The notes under the pieces: generated by a model | The model's database searches: none | Told to the model about the DNA's origin: nothing | The model's input: the letters and a program-made list of their open reading frames with translations, nothing else | Translations under genes and position numbers: made by a program | In this document: positions 23,710-33,047 of the stretch, piece after piece | Layout: each line of letters begins with the position of its first letter | Numbering within the stretch: the first letter of the stretch is position 1 | Source: Thermohalobaculum sp050043005 | GTDB taxonomy: Bacteria > Pseudomonadota > Alphaproteobacteria > Rhodobacterales > Rhodobacteraceae | Length of the DNA: 64,000 nt | Reading direction: 5' to 3' | NCBI GenBank assembly: GCA_050043005.1 | Contig: JBHJIZ010000062.1 | Location: forward strand, 3,849 to 67,848

Positions 23710-25857
23710 ATGTTCGGTCTGTCCCGCATCGCACGCACGCAGTCAGTGCTGCAACTGGAGGCCGCGGAATGCGGCGCTGCCTCGCTGTCCATGGTGCTGG
23801 GCTATTTCGGGCGGTTCGCCGCGTTGGACGAATTGCGTACGCTGTGCGGCGTGTCGCGTGATGGCGCCAAGGCTTCGAGCCTGCTGAAGGCCGCGCGTAC
23901 CTTTGGTCTGAACGCCAAAGGCATGAAGGCCGAGCCGCATCACCTGAAGGACATGGCCGGGCCGATGATCGCCTTTGTCAACTTCAACCACTTTCTCGTG
24001 GTCGAAGGCATCAGAGGGGACCGCGTTTACTTGAACGATCCAGCATCAGGGCGGCGTTCCGAGACAATGGAGGAGTTTTCGAACAGCTTTACCGGTGTTG
24101 TCCTGTGCTTCGAAAAGGGAGAGCAGTTCAAGCGTGGCGACACGCGGCCGAGATTGCTGCCATCTCTGGCTCAGCGAACGATCGGTTTCCGGAGCGCGAT
24201 CCTGTTCGTCTTCCTGGTGGCTTTGGCGCTCGTGATCCCGGGCATCATCGTTCCCTTGTTCAGCCAGGTTTTCGTCGACTGGGTTCTCGTGCGCGCACTG
24301 GATGACTGGCTGGCGCCGCTGTTGATCGGCATGGGCATCACGGCGGCGGTACGCTTCATTCTGATCCGCCTTCAGGGCATGGCGATGCTGCGGCTGAAAG
24401 AGGCGATGACACTGTCCACCGGGCGTCATTTGTTCTGGCATATGCTGCGCCTGCCGATCAGCTTCTTCGATCAGCGTTTTGCCGGTGAGATCGCCGACCG
24501 GATGCGGTTGAACGAAGGGCTCGTCAGCCTGCTGACAGGCGATCTTGCCACGGCCGCGTTGAATGTCATCACCGCATCGTTGTTCCTGTGCGTGATGCTG
24601 TTCTACCATGTCCCACTGGCTCTGGGCGTGCTGGCACTGGCCGCGATCAACGTTGTCGTACTGCTCGCCTCGACACGCATCCTCTCGGAACGCTATCGCA
24701 AGTTGTCCATCGAAAGCGGCAAGTACATGGGCGCGCGCGTCGCCGGGCTGCGAGATATGGAGACGTTCAAGGCCTCCGGTGCCGAAGATATGCTTTTTGC
24801 CCGTTGGACGGGATTGCAGGCGAACGTCGTCAACGGCAGTCAGGCTGTCGCCCGAATCTCGGCATGGATCAGCCCGCTGCCGGCGCTGATCTCGACACTG
24901 ATCGCGGTCCTTGTGCTGATCGGCGGCGGCTATGCGGTCATGCTGGGGCAACTTACACTGGGGGAGTTGGTCGCATTTCAGTCCTTGTCGGCGAGCTTCG
25001 CGGCGCCGGTGGCCGGTCTCGCCGGATTCGGCGCCGAGCTTCAACAACTCCGCAGTTACACGCAGCGGTTGGACGATATTCTCGAGCAAGACGTTGACCC
25101 GGCCTTTGCCCCGGAACGACCCGTGGTCCCCGAACGCTTGCCCAAGGGACGGGTTATCCTGCGCGATGTGTCGTTCGGGTATGCGCCTTTGGATCCGCCG
25201 CTGATCGACAAACTGTCGTTGGAGCTGGAGCCTGGGATCCGGGTCGCCCTGGTCGGTGCATCAGGTTCGGGCAAAACGACAGTCGGCAAGCTGATCACTG
25301 GCATGGTGGTCCCGCGTGACGGCGAGGTTCTGATCGATGGGCAGCCCCATGCGGAATGGCCCCGGCGTGCCTTGGCGGCGCGGCTGGCATATGTCAGGCA
25401 AGAGGTCGTGCTGTTCGCTGGATCGGTCCGGGACAACCTGACCCTCTGGGATCGATCGGTCCCCGAGACAGCACTGATTGCCGCGACCCACGACGCTCAG
25501 ATCCACGAGACGATCTCGGCCCGTCCCGGCGGTTACGAAGCAGAGATCCGCGAAGGCGGCAGCAACTTCTCCGGTGGCGAGAAACAGCGGATAGAGATCG
25601 CGCGTGCGCTGGCGACAGAGCCTTCGATCATCGTTCTGGACGAGGCAACCTCGGCGCTGGATCCGGTAACGGAGCAAAACGTGATGGAGGCGATACGGCG
25701 TCGCGGGACGACCTGCATTGTGATCGCGCACCGACTCTCGGCCAACCGGGATTGCGATGAAATTGTGGTTCTCGACCAGGGCCAGGTTATCGCGCGTGGG
25801 CGCCATGATGCCCTCATGGCCGCTGGCGGCATCTATGCCCGGCTGATCGAGGCCTGA
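23710..25857 (+). CDS. Peptidase C39-containing ABC exporter (NHLM system, first subunit)
   Basis: The 715-residue protein has an N-terminal C39 peptidase with the catalytic Cys in QLEAAECGAASLSMVLGYFG (Cys about residue 18), His in NFNHFLVVEG and Asp in YLNDPASG. A six-helix ABC membrane domain (about 155-440) and an ATPase follow, with Walker A GASGSGKTT, signature FSGGEKQRIEIARA, Walker B IIVLDEATSALD and a final AHRLS. Such transporters cut double-glycine-type leaders while exporting the peptide. All catalytic residues are intact. It lies 9 bases after the adaptor gene. Confidence 0.92.
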   Translation: MFGLSRIARTQSVLQLEAAECGAASLSMVLGYFGRFAALDELRTLCGVSRDGAKASSLLKAARTFGLNAKGMKAEPHHLKDMAGPMIAFVNFNHFLVVEGIRGDRVYLNDPASGRRSETMEEFSNSFTGVVLCFEKGEQFKRGDTRPRLLPSLAQRTIGFRSAILFVFLVALALVIPGIIVPLFSQVFVDWVLVRALDDWLAPLLIGMGITAAVRFILIRLQGMAMLRLKEAMTLSTGRHLFWHMLRLPISFFDQRFAGEIADRMRLNEGLVSLLTGDLATAALNVITASLFLCVMLFYHVPLALGVLALAAINVVVLLASTRILSERYRKLSIESGKYMGARVAGLRDMETFKASGAEDMLFARWTGLQANVVNGSQAVARISAWISPLPALISTLIAVLVLIGGGYAVMLGQLTLGELVAFQSLSASFAAPVAGLAGFGAELQQLRSYTQRLDDILEQDVDPAFAPERPVVPERLPKGRVILRDVSFGYAPLDPPLIDKLSLELEPGIRVALVGASGSGKTTVGKLITGMVVPRDGEVLIDGQPHAEWPRRALAARLAYVRQEVVLFAGSVRDNLTLWDRSVPETALIAATHDAQIHETISARPGGYEAEIREGGSNFSGGEKQRIEIARALATEPSIIVLDEATSALDPVTEQNVMEAIRRRGTTCIVIAHRLSANRDCDEIVVLDQGQVIARGRHDALMAAGGIYARLIEA

Positions 25858-25859
25858 GC

Positions 25860-28628
25860 ATGGAACCGAACCCACTCGCCCCGTCCGAAAGCGGTCCGAT
25901 CGTACCAGGCGAGCTGGTTCTTTCCGGTGGCGCACCGATTGCACTTCCGGCACGCTCTGCGTGTTGGCGCGTGACCGACGGCAGCGTCGAGGCATACCTG
26001 GCCTGGCCGAACGGACGCCGGATGGTCACGGTCGCGGGACCCGGCGCTCTTCTGTTCGGGATTGCCGGCGGCTCCTCCGCTGCTGCTGCACTCAGCCTTG
26101 TCGCTCCGGGCGGCGCTCGGCTCGAACAGACCACACCCGAGTTCGATGAGTTGTGTGCGGGCGCCGATGCTTGGGTTCATGCGTTAGTGCGCGGAGTCTC
26201 GTCACGCGCCCCAGAGGCCACCTTCACTCTGGATGCCGCCGCCATGTTGGCCGTCGAGGACGGAGAGATTCTGACGGCCGAACAACACGTGCTCTGGTTG
26301 TCCTCCGGTCCCGGCCCGGTTCTGGATTTCAACCTGACGGGAGAAATGGTGCTGGCGCCCGATGTGATTGGCCTGGCAGGATCGCTTTTCGTGCAGGTCC
26401 GCGGCCGCGGTGATGTCCGTGTCAGGACAACCGCCGACCTCGGAAGCCAACGGATCCCCGATGCAGTCTCGGGACTCGCGCAGGCCGTGACGGCTGTGTT
26501 CGACCAGCAGAACGCTGCGACCGACGCCCAAGCCTTGAGGCGGCTGACCGGGCTGCCTGGAACGGATGATGCCAGGGCAGAAAGCGGGATCGACAGTGCG
26601 TTTGCACGTCTCTGGCAACTCCACCGCATCCCAATCGCCGAACGCCCGATCCTGCCTGCGGGGGCTGAGGCAATGCCAACGTCCGCTCTGGCACGCATTT
26701 CCGGATTTCGGGCGCGCAAGATCACGTTGGAACCGGGATGGCACCGTCGCGATCATGGTGCTCTGCTCATCCGGAAACAGAGCGAGGGTTCGCCGCTTGA
26801 GGCTCTGATCTGGGATGGCCGTTGCTACAGTTCGGATGTTGCGCGGGTGACCGAGGCGGACGCTGCCGCCTACCGGCACGCGGCACATGCGATCTCCGCT
26901 GCCTTGCCGCTTAAGATCAAGGGCATCTGGTCGCTCGCCTATCACGTCATGCGTTCGGGCAATTCCCGCGACGCGGGTTTAGCGGCCGCGGCCGCGGCGG
27001 GTGTCGCACTCATCGGCATTCTCACACCGCTCGCCACAAGCTGGCTTTTGTCGGACATCGTTCCGTCCGGCGCGGCAGGGCTGCTGATTGCCGTCGGAAT
27101 TGCACTGGCGTGTGGCGCGCTGGTGTCGTCGACGCTTGGCATCGCCCGAACCGTTGCAACGACCCGGATAGAAGGCCGTGGGGCTACCGTTCTGGCGGCG
27201 GCTCTGACGGACCGGATCCTTCGACTGCCAACGCGCTTCTTCAAGGAATTCTCGGCCGGGGACCTGAACCAGAGGCTGCAGAACGTCGATCAGATGCGTC
27301 AGCTTGCGGTTTCGATCGTGATGAGCGCTGGCCTGACGGCAATCCTGTCGATCGTCTATCTCGGTGTACTGTTTTACTACGACACCAATCTTGCGCTGAT
27401 CGGTTTGGCGCTGGTCGCAGTCTATATCGTCGCCGTGATCATCGCGCGTGTCTTGCAGATGGAGGCAATCCGCGAGGCCGCATCCCTGGACGGTGAGATC
27501 GCCGGGCTAACATACGAGACGCTGGAGGGTGTCGGTAAACTCCGTGCCTCGGCAGCCGAGGAGCGGGCGATGGAGCGCTGGCTGGACGTCTATCGGCGCG
27601 AGCGCGCTGCTGGCGTGCGGGCCGGACGTGTCGGCGTCAACTTCGGAGCCTTCGCAGACACCTATCAAACGGTGACCCTGATGGCACTATTCGCGGGCGC
27701 TGGCGCTTTATCGGCGCTGGACGCGTCCGCCGGCGTGTTCATCGGTTTTCTCGCGGCGTTCGGGTCGTTTCAAGGTGCGTTTGTCGGCCTGAGTCAGGCC
27801 TTGCTCCAGATCTATTCGGCGCAGCCATTGGTCGAGCGCGCCCGCCCAATCCTGGAGGCCGCACCCGAAGTCGATCCCGGCAGAAGCGACCCCGGCATCT
27901 TGAAAGGCGCGATCGAGGGATCGGGCTTGACGTTCGCTTATGCCGAAGGGCTTCCACCCGTCCTGAACAATCTGTCGTTCGAAGTCAGGCCGGGAGAGCA
28001 CATGGCGATCGTCGGCGGGTCCGGATCCGGCAAGTCGACCCTGCTGCGCGTTCTTCTGGGTTTCGAGACGCCCCAGCGAGGATCCATCCTCTATGACGGT
28101 CAGGATCTGGCGCGGTTGGATCTGACGCGCGTGCGCAGCCAGATCGGTGTGGTGCTGCAAGCCAGCCAACTGTTTGCAGGATCGATCCTGGAGAACGTTC
28201 GCGGTTCGACAAGCACGCCGCTGGAAGACTGTCTCAAGGCCGTCGAACGTGCGGGGCTGGCGCGCGATCTGCAGGTCTTTGCGATGGGTATCCATACGCC
28301 GATCACCGAGGGCGCCGGAACCCTTTCAGGCGGGCAACGTCAGCGTATCCTGATCGCTCGGGCGCTGGCCGCAAACCCGAACATCCTTTTCTTCGACGAG
28401 GCGACATCGGCATTGGACAACGCGACCCAGGCCATCGTCTCGCACACATTGGATCTGTTGAAAGTAACGCGGATCACCATCGCACACAGGCTCTCGACCG
28501 TCCGCAACGCCGATCGAATTTGTGTGCTGCAGGACGGCAAGTTCATCGAGCAAGGCACATTCGACGAATTGATGACCCTTGACGGTGCCTTTACCGCACT
28601 GGCACGACGACAGTTGACCGAGGAATGA
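25860..28628 (+). CDS. NHLM-type ABC transporter, second subunit with N-terminal non-peptidase domain
   Basis: At 922 residues this is much longer than the first subunit. About 320 N-terminal residues form a domain with no C39 cysteine motif and partly cyclic-nucleotide-like beta content. An ABC membrane domain (about 360-660) and an ATPase follow, with Walker A GGSGSGKSTLLR, signature LSGGQRQRILIARA and Walker B ILFFDEATSALD. This matches the second ATP-binding protein of NHLM bacteriocin systems, which likely forms a heterodimer with the C39 subunit. It starts two bases after the previous stop and is followed seven bases later by the cyclic-nucleotide-binding gene. Confidence 0.88.
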   Translation: MEPNPLAPSESGPIVPGELVLSGGAPIALPARSACWRVTDGSVEAYLAWPNGRRMVTVAGPGALLFGIAGGSSAAAALSLVAPGGARLEQTTPEFDELCAGADAWVHALVRGVSSRAPEATFTLDAAAMLAVEDGEILTAEQHVLWLSSGPGPVLDFNLTGEMVLAPDVIGLAGSLFVQVRGRGDVRVRTTADLGSQRIPDAVSGLAQAVTAVFDQQNAATDAQALRRLTGLPGTDDARAESGIDSAFARLWQLHRIPIAERPILPAGAEAMPTSALARISGFRARKITLEPGWHRRDHGALLIRKQSEGSPLEALIWDGRCYSSDVARVTEADAAAYRHAAHAISAALPLKIKGIWSLAYHVMRSGNSRDAGLAAAAAAGVALIGILTPLATSWLLSDIVPSGAAGLLIAVGIALACGALVSSTLGIARTVATTRIEGRGATVLAAALTDRILRLPTRFFKEFSAGDLNQRLQNVDQMRQLAVSIVMSAGLTAILSIVYLGVLFYYDTNLALIGLALVAVYIVAVIIARVLQMEAIREAASLDGEIAGLTYETLEGVGKLRASAAEERAMERWLDVYRRERAAGVRAGRVGVNFGAFADTYQTVTLMALFAGAGALSALDASAGVFIGFLAAFGSFQGAFVGLSQALLQIYSAQPLVERARPILEAAPEVDPGRSDPGILKGAIEGSGLTFAYAEGLPPVLNNLSFEVRPGEHMAIVGGSGSGKSTLLRVLLGFETPQRGSILYDGQDLARLDLTRVRSQIGVVLQASQLFAGSILENVRGSTSTPLEDCLKAVERAGLARDLQVFAMGIHTPITEGAGTLSGGQRQRILIARALAANPNILFFDEATSALDNATQAIVSHTLDLLKVTRITIAHRLSTVRNADRICVLQDGKFIEQGTFDELMTLDGAFTALARRQLTEE

Positions 28629-28635
28629 AGACGAC

Positions 28636-29139
28636 ATGCGCAAGGGCCTGATAATTCTTGCAGATCTGAAAGACGAAGATCTGATCCTGCTCTCGCGGAT
28701 GGGCAAGCTGCGCGAGATTGCGCCGCGCGAAACCCTGATTGCAGCAGGCCGCGAGGTCCAGGACCTGTTCGTGATCACCGAGGGCCGGTTTCGCGTCGAA
28801 GTCAGCGGAACGATGGTCGCGGAACTGGCAACCGGAGATGTCCTGGGCGAAATGTCGTTCGTCGAAAAGCGGGCACCCGGCGCCTCGGTGCTTGCTGATG
28901 GGCCCGCTCGGGTGCTCGCGATACCGCGTGAAGACCTGTTGCGGGAGTTCGCGCACAACGACGGATTCGCGGCCCGGTTCTATCGGGCGTTGGCCGTATT
29001 TCTCTCGGATCGATTGCGTGCGATGACCCCGTCCGATGGTGGCGAAGAGATCGACGAGGGGCTGCTGGACACCCTTCATGTCGCCGGAGATCGGATGATC
29101 CGGCTGATCGGACTGCTGGAAGGCGAGGCAGACACGTAG
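28636..29139 (+). CDS. Cyclic-nucleotide-binding-domain protein of the exporter operon
   Basis: These 167 residues form a stand-alone cNMP-binding (CRP-like) domain: the beta roll from about residue 15 to 130 with GRFRVEVSGTMVAELATGDVLGEMSF, and the phosphate-binding cassette around LGEMSFVEKRAPGASVLA. There is no DNA-binding helix-turn-helix, so it should act through protein contact. It is the last gene before a terminator and sits seven bases after the ABC gene, suggesting it tunes the exporter in response to a nucleotide or as a structural partner. Confidence 0.85.
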   Translation: MRKGLIILADLKDEDLILLSRMGKLREIAPRETLIAAGREVQDLFVITEGRFRVEVSGTMVAELATGDVLGEMSFVEKRAPGASVLADGPARVLAIPREDLLREFAHNDGFAARFYRALAVFLSDRLRAMTPSDGGEEIDEGLLDTLHVAGDRMIRLIGLLEGEADT

Positions 29140-29170
29140 GCGTCAGTCGCATCAGGGCCTTTGGAGTGAC

Positions 29171-29205
29171 CGGCGTTAACCGATGTCACGGTTCGCCGAT
29201 TTTTC
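29171..29205 (+). terminator. Rho-independent terminator after the NHLM-type operon
   Basis: CGGCG pairs with CGCCG and AACCG with CGGTT, with a two-base bulge and a six-base loop (29171-29198). A run of five T follows at 29200-29204. It lies about 30 bases after the cyclic-nucleotide-binding gene. Confidence 0.75.
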
Positions 29206-29229
29206 ATTCCTTTTCCCGAACATGACGGC

Positions 29230-29556
29230 ATGTCGAGATCTGGTCGTTTCATGAGCGTCGTCAGAGGATTTGTGCTGACCTCTCTGCTTGTCATTGCCTC
29301 CATTGGCCCGGCTACAATCGCGTTGGCGCGTCAGGAACCGATTGCAGGCGAACCTATGATCGTGATCGTTGCACCGTGGCAGCATGCTCTACACGTCGCG
29401 GCGCGCGCCAACGGTCGTTTCGTTGCTCAAGGCCGCGTGGCGTCCATCGCGCTCGTCTGGTCAGCTAACCCGGCATTCACCGACTCCCTCTATGCACATG
29501 GGGCTTGGCTGGTCTTGAACAGTGACTTGTCGAGTATCTTGTGTCGAACAGAGTGA
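29230..29556 (+). CDS. Small exported hypothetical protein coupled to a chemotaxis receptor gene
   Basis: This encodes up to 108 residues. A second ATG at 29251 gives 101 and is the better fit to a signal peptide (MSVVRGFVLTSLLVIASIGPA, cleavage near ALA/RQE). The mature part, about 75 residues, is mixed alpha/beta in character (PMIVIVAPWQHALHVAARANGRFV) with one cysteine near the end. I do not recognise a family. Its stop is four bases before the ATG of the chemotaxis receptor, so the two are very likely co-translated. A periplasmic sensing or accessory role is inferred. Confidence 0.6.
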   Translation: MSRSGRFMSVVRGFVLTSLLVIASIGPATIALARQEPIAGEPMIVIVAPWQHALHVAARANGRFVAQGRVASIALVWSANPAFTDSLYAHGAWLVLNSDLSSILCRTE

Positions 29557-29560
29557 TCAC

Positions 29561-30916
29561 ATGAACAAGTCGCTGAATGTCCCGGGTTTCATGACCGTTT
29601 ACTGTTGGCTGCACGTGCCTTTGATCGGCGTTATTGCATGGTCGATTGGTGCAGAGGTGGTAACGCCTGTCATTGTATCGATGGCACTTGCACTGCTGGC
29701 CACGCTGGATCGTTGGCGCACACGATCGGCCGGCAGCATCGTACTTGCCTGCGCACTGATCACTCAGCCCGCCCTTATCGTCGGCGTCATGGCGCAACAC
29801 CCGTGGCAAGTCGACATGCACATGTACTTCTTTGCGATGATGGCAATCCTGTCACTGCTGTCGAGCATTCCAGCGCTGATCGCGGCGGCAGGCGTGGTAG
29901 CGGGCCATCATCTTGCGTTCAATTTCATGCTGCCCGAGTTGGTGTACCCCGGTGGTTCGGACTTCTGGCGCACAATGGTCCATGCCGTGATCCTGATTGC
30001 TGAAACAGTGGGTCTGTCTTTGATGGTGTACCTGCGCCATCTGCAAGAGGATGAAAATGCAGAGAACGCACGGCGCGCTTCGGAGTTCGCCGAGCAGGCA
30101 GAGCGCGAACGAACCGCGCAGGAGGAATCCGCGAACGCAATCGCGTTGACGTTCGACACGGCTACCGAGAACATTTCTGCCGTTGAAACCAGCAGCGGCC
30201 GTGTCCGGGACCTGAACGCGAGGATCGCCGACGGCGCGACGCGTCAGACAGCGTCGGTCCAGAGTGCGTCCGCCGCGGTCGAACAAATGGCCGCGACGTT
30301 GCGCCAGTCCTCTGAAAACGCAGAAGAAACTGAACAGATTGCCAAGCGTGCCTCAGATCGCGCGAACTCGGCGGATCAGACCGTGGTCGAAGCCGTCAAG
30401 GCGATGCAGATGATCGCCGAGAAGATCGGTGTTGTTCAGGAGATTGCGCGCCAAACCGACCTGCTCGCCTTGAATGCCGCCGTGGAAGCAGCGCGCGCAG
30501 GTGAGCATGGCAAAGGATTTGCGGTGGTTGCCTCCGAGGTTCGCAAGCTAGCGGAACGCTCACAGGGTGCGGCGCAAGAGATTTCAGAGCTGTCAAACAA
30601 TACGATGACGGTCTCGAGCGAGGTCAGCACACTGCTTGGCGAACTTGTGCCGGAGATCAATCGCACCGCCGAACTCGTCGGCAACATCTCTGCTGCCGCG
30701 CGCGAGCAATCCATTGGCACAGAGCAGATGCAAACGGCGATCCGAGACCTCGACAATGTCATCGTGCTCTATAACGAACTCACGTCGGAAGCCGCCGATG
30801 CAGCCAACGATCTTGGTAGTCGAGCAAGCGTTCTCGTCGATTTGCTGCGCGTGCGAGGCAACACCGGCACGCAGGCATACAGCAGTGCCGATGAAACCGT
30901 CGCTCATGCAGTCTGA
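29561..30916 (+). CDS. Methyl-accepting chemotaxis protein with multi-helix membrane sensor
   Basis: The ATG at 29561 gives 451 residues. The N-terminal about 170 residues hold around six hydrophobic helices and no large periplasmic loop, with HPWQVDMHMYFFAMMAIL and AGHHLAFNFMLPE in between. A coiled coil and the cytoplasmic signalling hairpin with the canonical IARQTDLLALNAAVEAARAG and GFAVVASEVRKLAERS follow. No HAMP domain is obvious. The membrane sensor type suggests sensing inside the membrane or through a partner, perhaps the small exported protein encoded just upstream. Confidence 0.92.
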   Translation: MNKSLNVPGFMTVYCWLHVPLIGVIAWSIGAEVVTPVIVSMALALLATLDRWRTRSAGSIVLACALITQPALIVGVMAQHPWQVDMHMYFFAMMAILSLLSSIPALIAAAGVVAGHHLAFNFMLPELVYPGGSDFWRTMVHAVILIAETVGLSLMVYLRHLQEDENAENARRASEFAEQAERERTAQEESANAIALTFDTATENISAVETSSGRVRDLNARIADGATRQTASVQSASAAVEQMAATLRQSSENAEETEQIAKRASDRANSADQTVVEAVKAMQMIAEKIGVVQEIARQTDLLALNAAVEAARAGEHGKGFAVVASEVRKLAERSQGAAQEISELSNNTMTVSSEVSTLLGELVPEINRTAELVGNISAAAREQSIGTEQMQTAIRDLDNVIVLYNELTSEAADAANDLGSRASVLVDLLRVRGNTGTQAYSSADETVAHAV

Positions 30917-30959
30917 AACGGGCCGGAACAGCGCCTCGGCGATCCTTGAGACGCAGTGA

Positions 30960-31856
30960 TCAAGATCTGGAACGCGCGACCTTTTGTTCGCGCCAGATGA
31001 TCAGCAAGCCTGCGCCAACGACAAAGAGCACACCGGGAAACAGCGTATCCACCGGGGCTTCGTCAAAGAACAGCCACCCGAGGCAGAAGACGATCAAAAT
31101 GCCGGAGTACTCGAACGGGGCGAGCACCGAAGGGGCGGCCCGGCGATAGGCGAAGATCAGAAACAGGACGCCCAGCCCGCCGGAACAGCCCATGAGGGCG
31201 ATGAGGCCAGCATCCGACCAGCTCTTGATCATCTGAACCTCACCTGACCCCAACATCAAAAATGTGGCGCAGACCATAGCCGCGGCTGTTGCGTACAGGT
31301 TCACGACAGGCGCCGGAACAGCGCGGTCGATCCGGCGGATCAGGACCGAGGAGCTTGCATACCCGAAGGCGGCGCCGAGCGGCAGGAGTGCTGCAAGCGT
31401 AAAGGTATCGGACCCCGGACCCATGATCATGATGATCCCGACAAAGCCGATCAGAACCGCAGACCAACGCCACGCACCAACCCGTTCTCCCAGGATCGGA
31501 ACCGAGAGCGCCGTGACAATCAGCGGCGATGCATAAACCAAAGTGCCTACAGTCGCGAACTCCAGTTCGAGAAGTGCGAAGTAAAAACAAACCTGAGCAC
31601 CAGTCACAAGGACGCCGCGGAGCATCCCGATCGGCCATTGCCGCATCCTCAGCGAACGCCCGTTGCTATGCCAATCCGCGCTCGTCGCCAGCACCAGTAG
31701 CGACGGAACAAGGCCGAAGAAATTGCGCAGCGCCGCGAGCTGAAGGGTCGGATACTCATCCGACAGCACCCGGATGATTACCGCCATGACATCGAGCAGG
31801 AAGATCCCGATCAAGATATACGCGATGGGGATCAACACAGGGGCGGCACGGCTCAT
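30960..31856 (-). CDS. EamA/DMT-superfamily permease
   Basis: The 298 residues form about ten membrane helices as two EamA repeats (each about 140 residues), including FFGLVPSLLVLATS, GTLVYASPLIVTALSVPILGERVGAWRW in the first half and APFEYSGILIVFCLGWLFFDEAP in the second. This is the usual drug/metabolite transporter layout. The substrate cannot be predicted. It is divergent from asd and converges on the chemotaxis receptor gene. Confidence 0.9.
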   Translation of the reverse strand: MSRAAPVLIPIAYILIGIFLLDVMAVIIRVLSDEYPTLQLAALRNFFGLVPSLLVLATSADWHSNGRSLRMRQWPIGMLRGVLVTGAQVCFYFALLELEFATVGTLVYASPLIVTALSVPILGERVGAWRWSAVLIGFVGIIMIMGPGSDTFTLAALLPLGAAFGYASSSVLIRRIDRAVPAPVVNLYATAAAMVCATFLMLGSGEVQMIKSWSDAGLIALMGCSGGLGVLFLIFAYRRAAPSVLAPFEYSGILIVFCLGWLFFDEAPVDTLFPGVLFVVGAGLLIIWREQKVARSRS

Positions 31857-31984
31857 CCAAGTGCCGTAGCAGGCAGGGACACCGACAGCTATCTGAATCG
31901 CGAACGCGCACTTTGCAGCCGTCCAGAAATCCTGTATGCCGCGCCGGTCCCGATTGGGGACTCAGACACTCAAGGAATGGAGAA

Positions 31985-33010
31985 ATGGGTTATCGGATCG
32001 CCGTCGCAGGCGCCACCGGCAATGTGGGCCGCGAAATGCTGAATATCCTGGACGAGCGGCAGTTCCCTGCCGACGAGGTCATCGCACTGGCCTCGCGCCG
32101 GTCGCAGGGCACAGAGGTCGGCTATGGCGATAAGACACTCAAATGCCAAGACATCGAGACATTCAACTGGTCCGGTGTTGACATGGCTCTCTTCGCTATC
32201 GGTTCCGGCCCAACCAAGGAGTACGCGCCACGCGCTGCGAAAGCAGGGTGTATCGTCATCGATAACTCATCGCTCTACCGCTATGATCCGAGCATCCCGC
32301 TGATCGTTCCGGAAGTGAACCCGAACGATGTCGAGATGTATTCGAACAAGAACATCATCGCGAACCCCAATTGTTCGACTGCGCAGATGGTCGTCGCTCT
32401 GAAGCCGTTGCACGACCGGGCACGTATCAAGCGCGTGGTTGTCTCGACGTACCAGTCCGTCTCGGGCGCCGGGAAGGAAGGCATGGACGAACTTTGGGAT
32501 CAGACCAAAGGCCTCTACGTCATCGGGCAGGAGAAAGAACCAGCGAAGTTCCAAAAGCAGATCGCCTTCAACGTGATCCCGCAGATCGACGACTTCATGG
32601 ACGACGGGTCGTGCAAGGAAGAGTGGAAGATGGTGGTCGAGACCAAGAAGATCGTCGACAAGTCGATCAAGGTCACAGCGACCACAGTGCGCGTTCCGAC
32701 CTTTGTCGGGCATGCGGAAGCCATCAACATCGAGTTCGAGGATCCGCTGCCTGCGGATGAAGCGCGCGAAATCCTGCGTGAGAGCCCGGGGATCATTGTC
32801 ATCGACAAGCGCGAGGACGGTGGATACGTCACCCCGGTCGAATGCGTCGGCGATTACGCGACCTTCATCAGCCGTATCCGCGATGACATCACGGTCGAGA
32901 ACGGCATCAACCTTTGGTGTGTAAGCGACAACCTTCGCAAGGGTGCGGCCCTCAATGCGGTGCAGATCGCCGAGCTTCTGGGGCGGCGCTGCCTGAAGAA
33001 AGCCGCGTGA
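31985..33010 (+). CDS. asd: Aspartate-semialdehyde dehydrogenase
   Basis: The start at 31985 (MGYRIAVAGATGNVGREMLNIL) gives 341 residues. The NADP site GATGNVG, the catalytic cysteine in IIANPNCSTAQMV, SVSGAGKEGMDEL, and the substrate region VRVPTFVGHAEAINIEF are present. The enzyme reduces aspartyl phosphate to aspartate semialdehyde for lysine/diaminopimelate, threonine and methionine synthesis. It converges on the T6SS ppkA gene. Confidence 0.96.
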   Translation: MGYRIAVAGATGNVGREMLNILDERQFPADEVIALASRRSQGTEVGYGDKTLKCQDIETFNWSGVDMALFAIGSGPTKEYAPRAAKAGCIVIDNSSLYRYDPSIPLIVPEVNPNDVEMYSNKNIIANPNCSTAQMVVALKPLHDRARIKRVVVSTYQSVSGAGKEGMDELWDQTKGLYVIGQEKEPAKFQKQIAFNVIPQIDDFMDDGSCKEEWKMVVETKKIVDKSIKVTATTVRVPTFVGHAEAINIEFEDPLPADEAREILRESPGIIVIDKREDGGYVTPVECVGDYATFISRIRDDITVENGINLWCVSDNLRKGAALNAVQIAELLGRRCLKKAA

Positions 33011-33047
33011 TCCGATGCCATAGGGTGCGCTTGGCGGATCCTATGGT
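33011..33047. terminator. Inverted repeat between convergent asd and ppkA
   Basis: ccatagg and cctatgg form a seven-base inverted repeat between the two stop codons (about 33017-33047). There is no clear T-run on either strand, so it is only a candidate bidirectional terminator. Confidence 0.35.
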
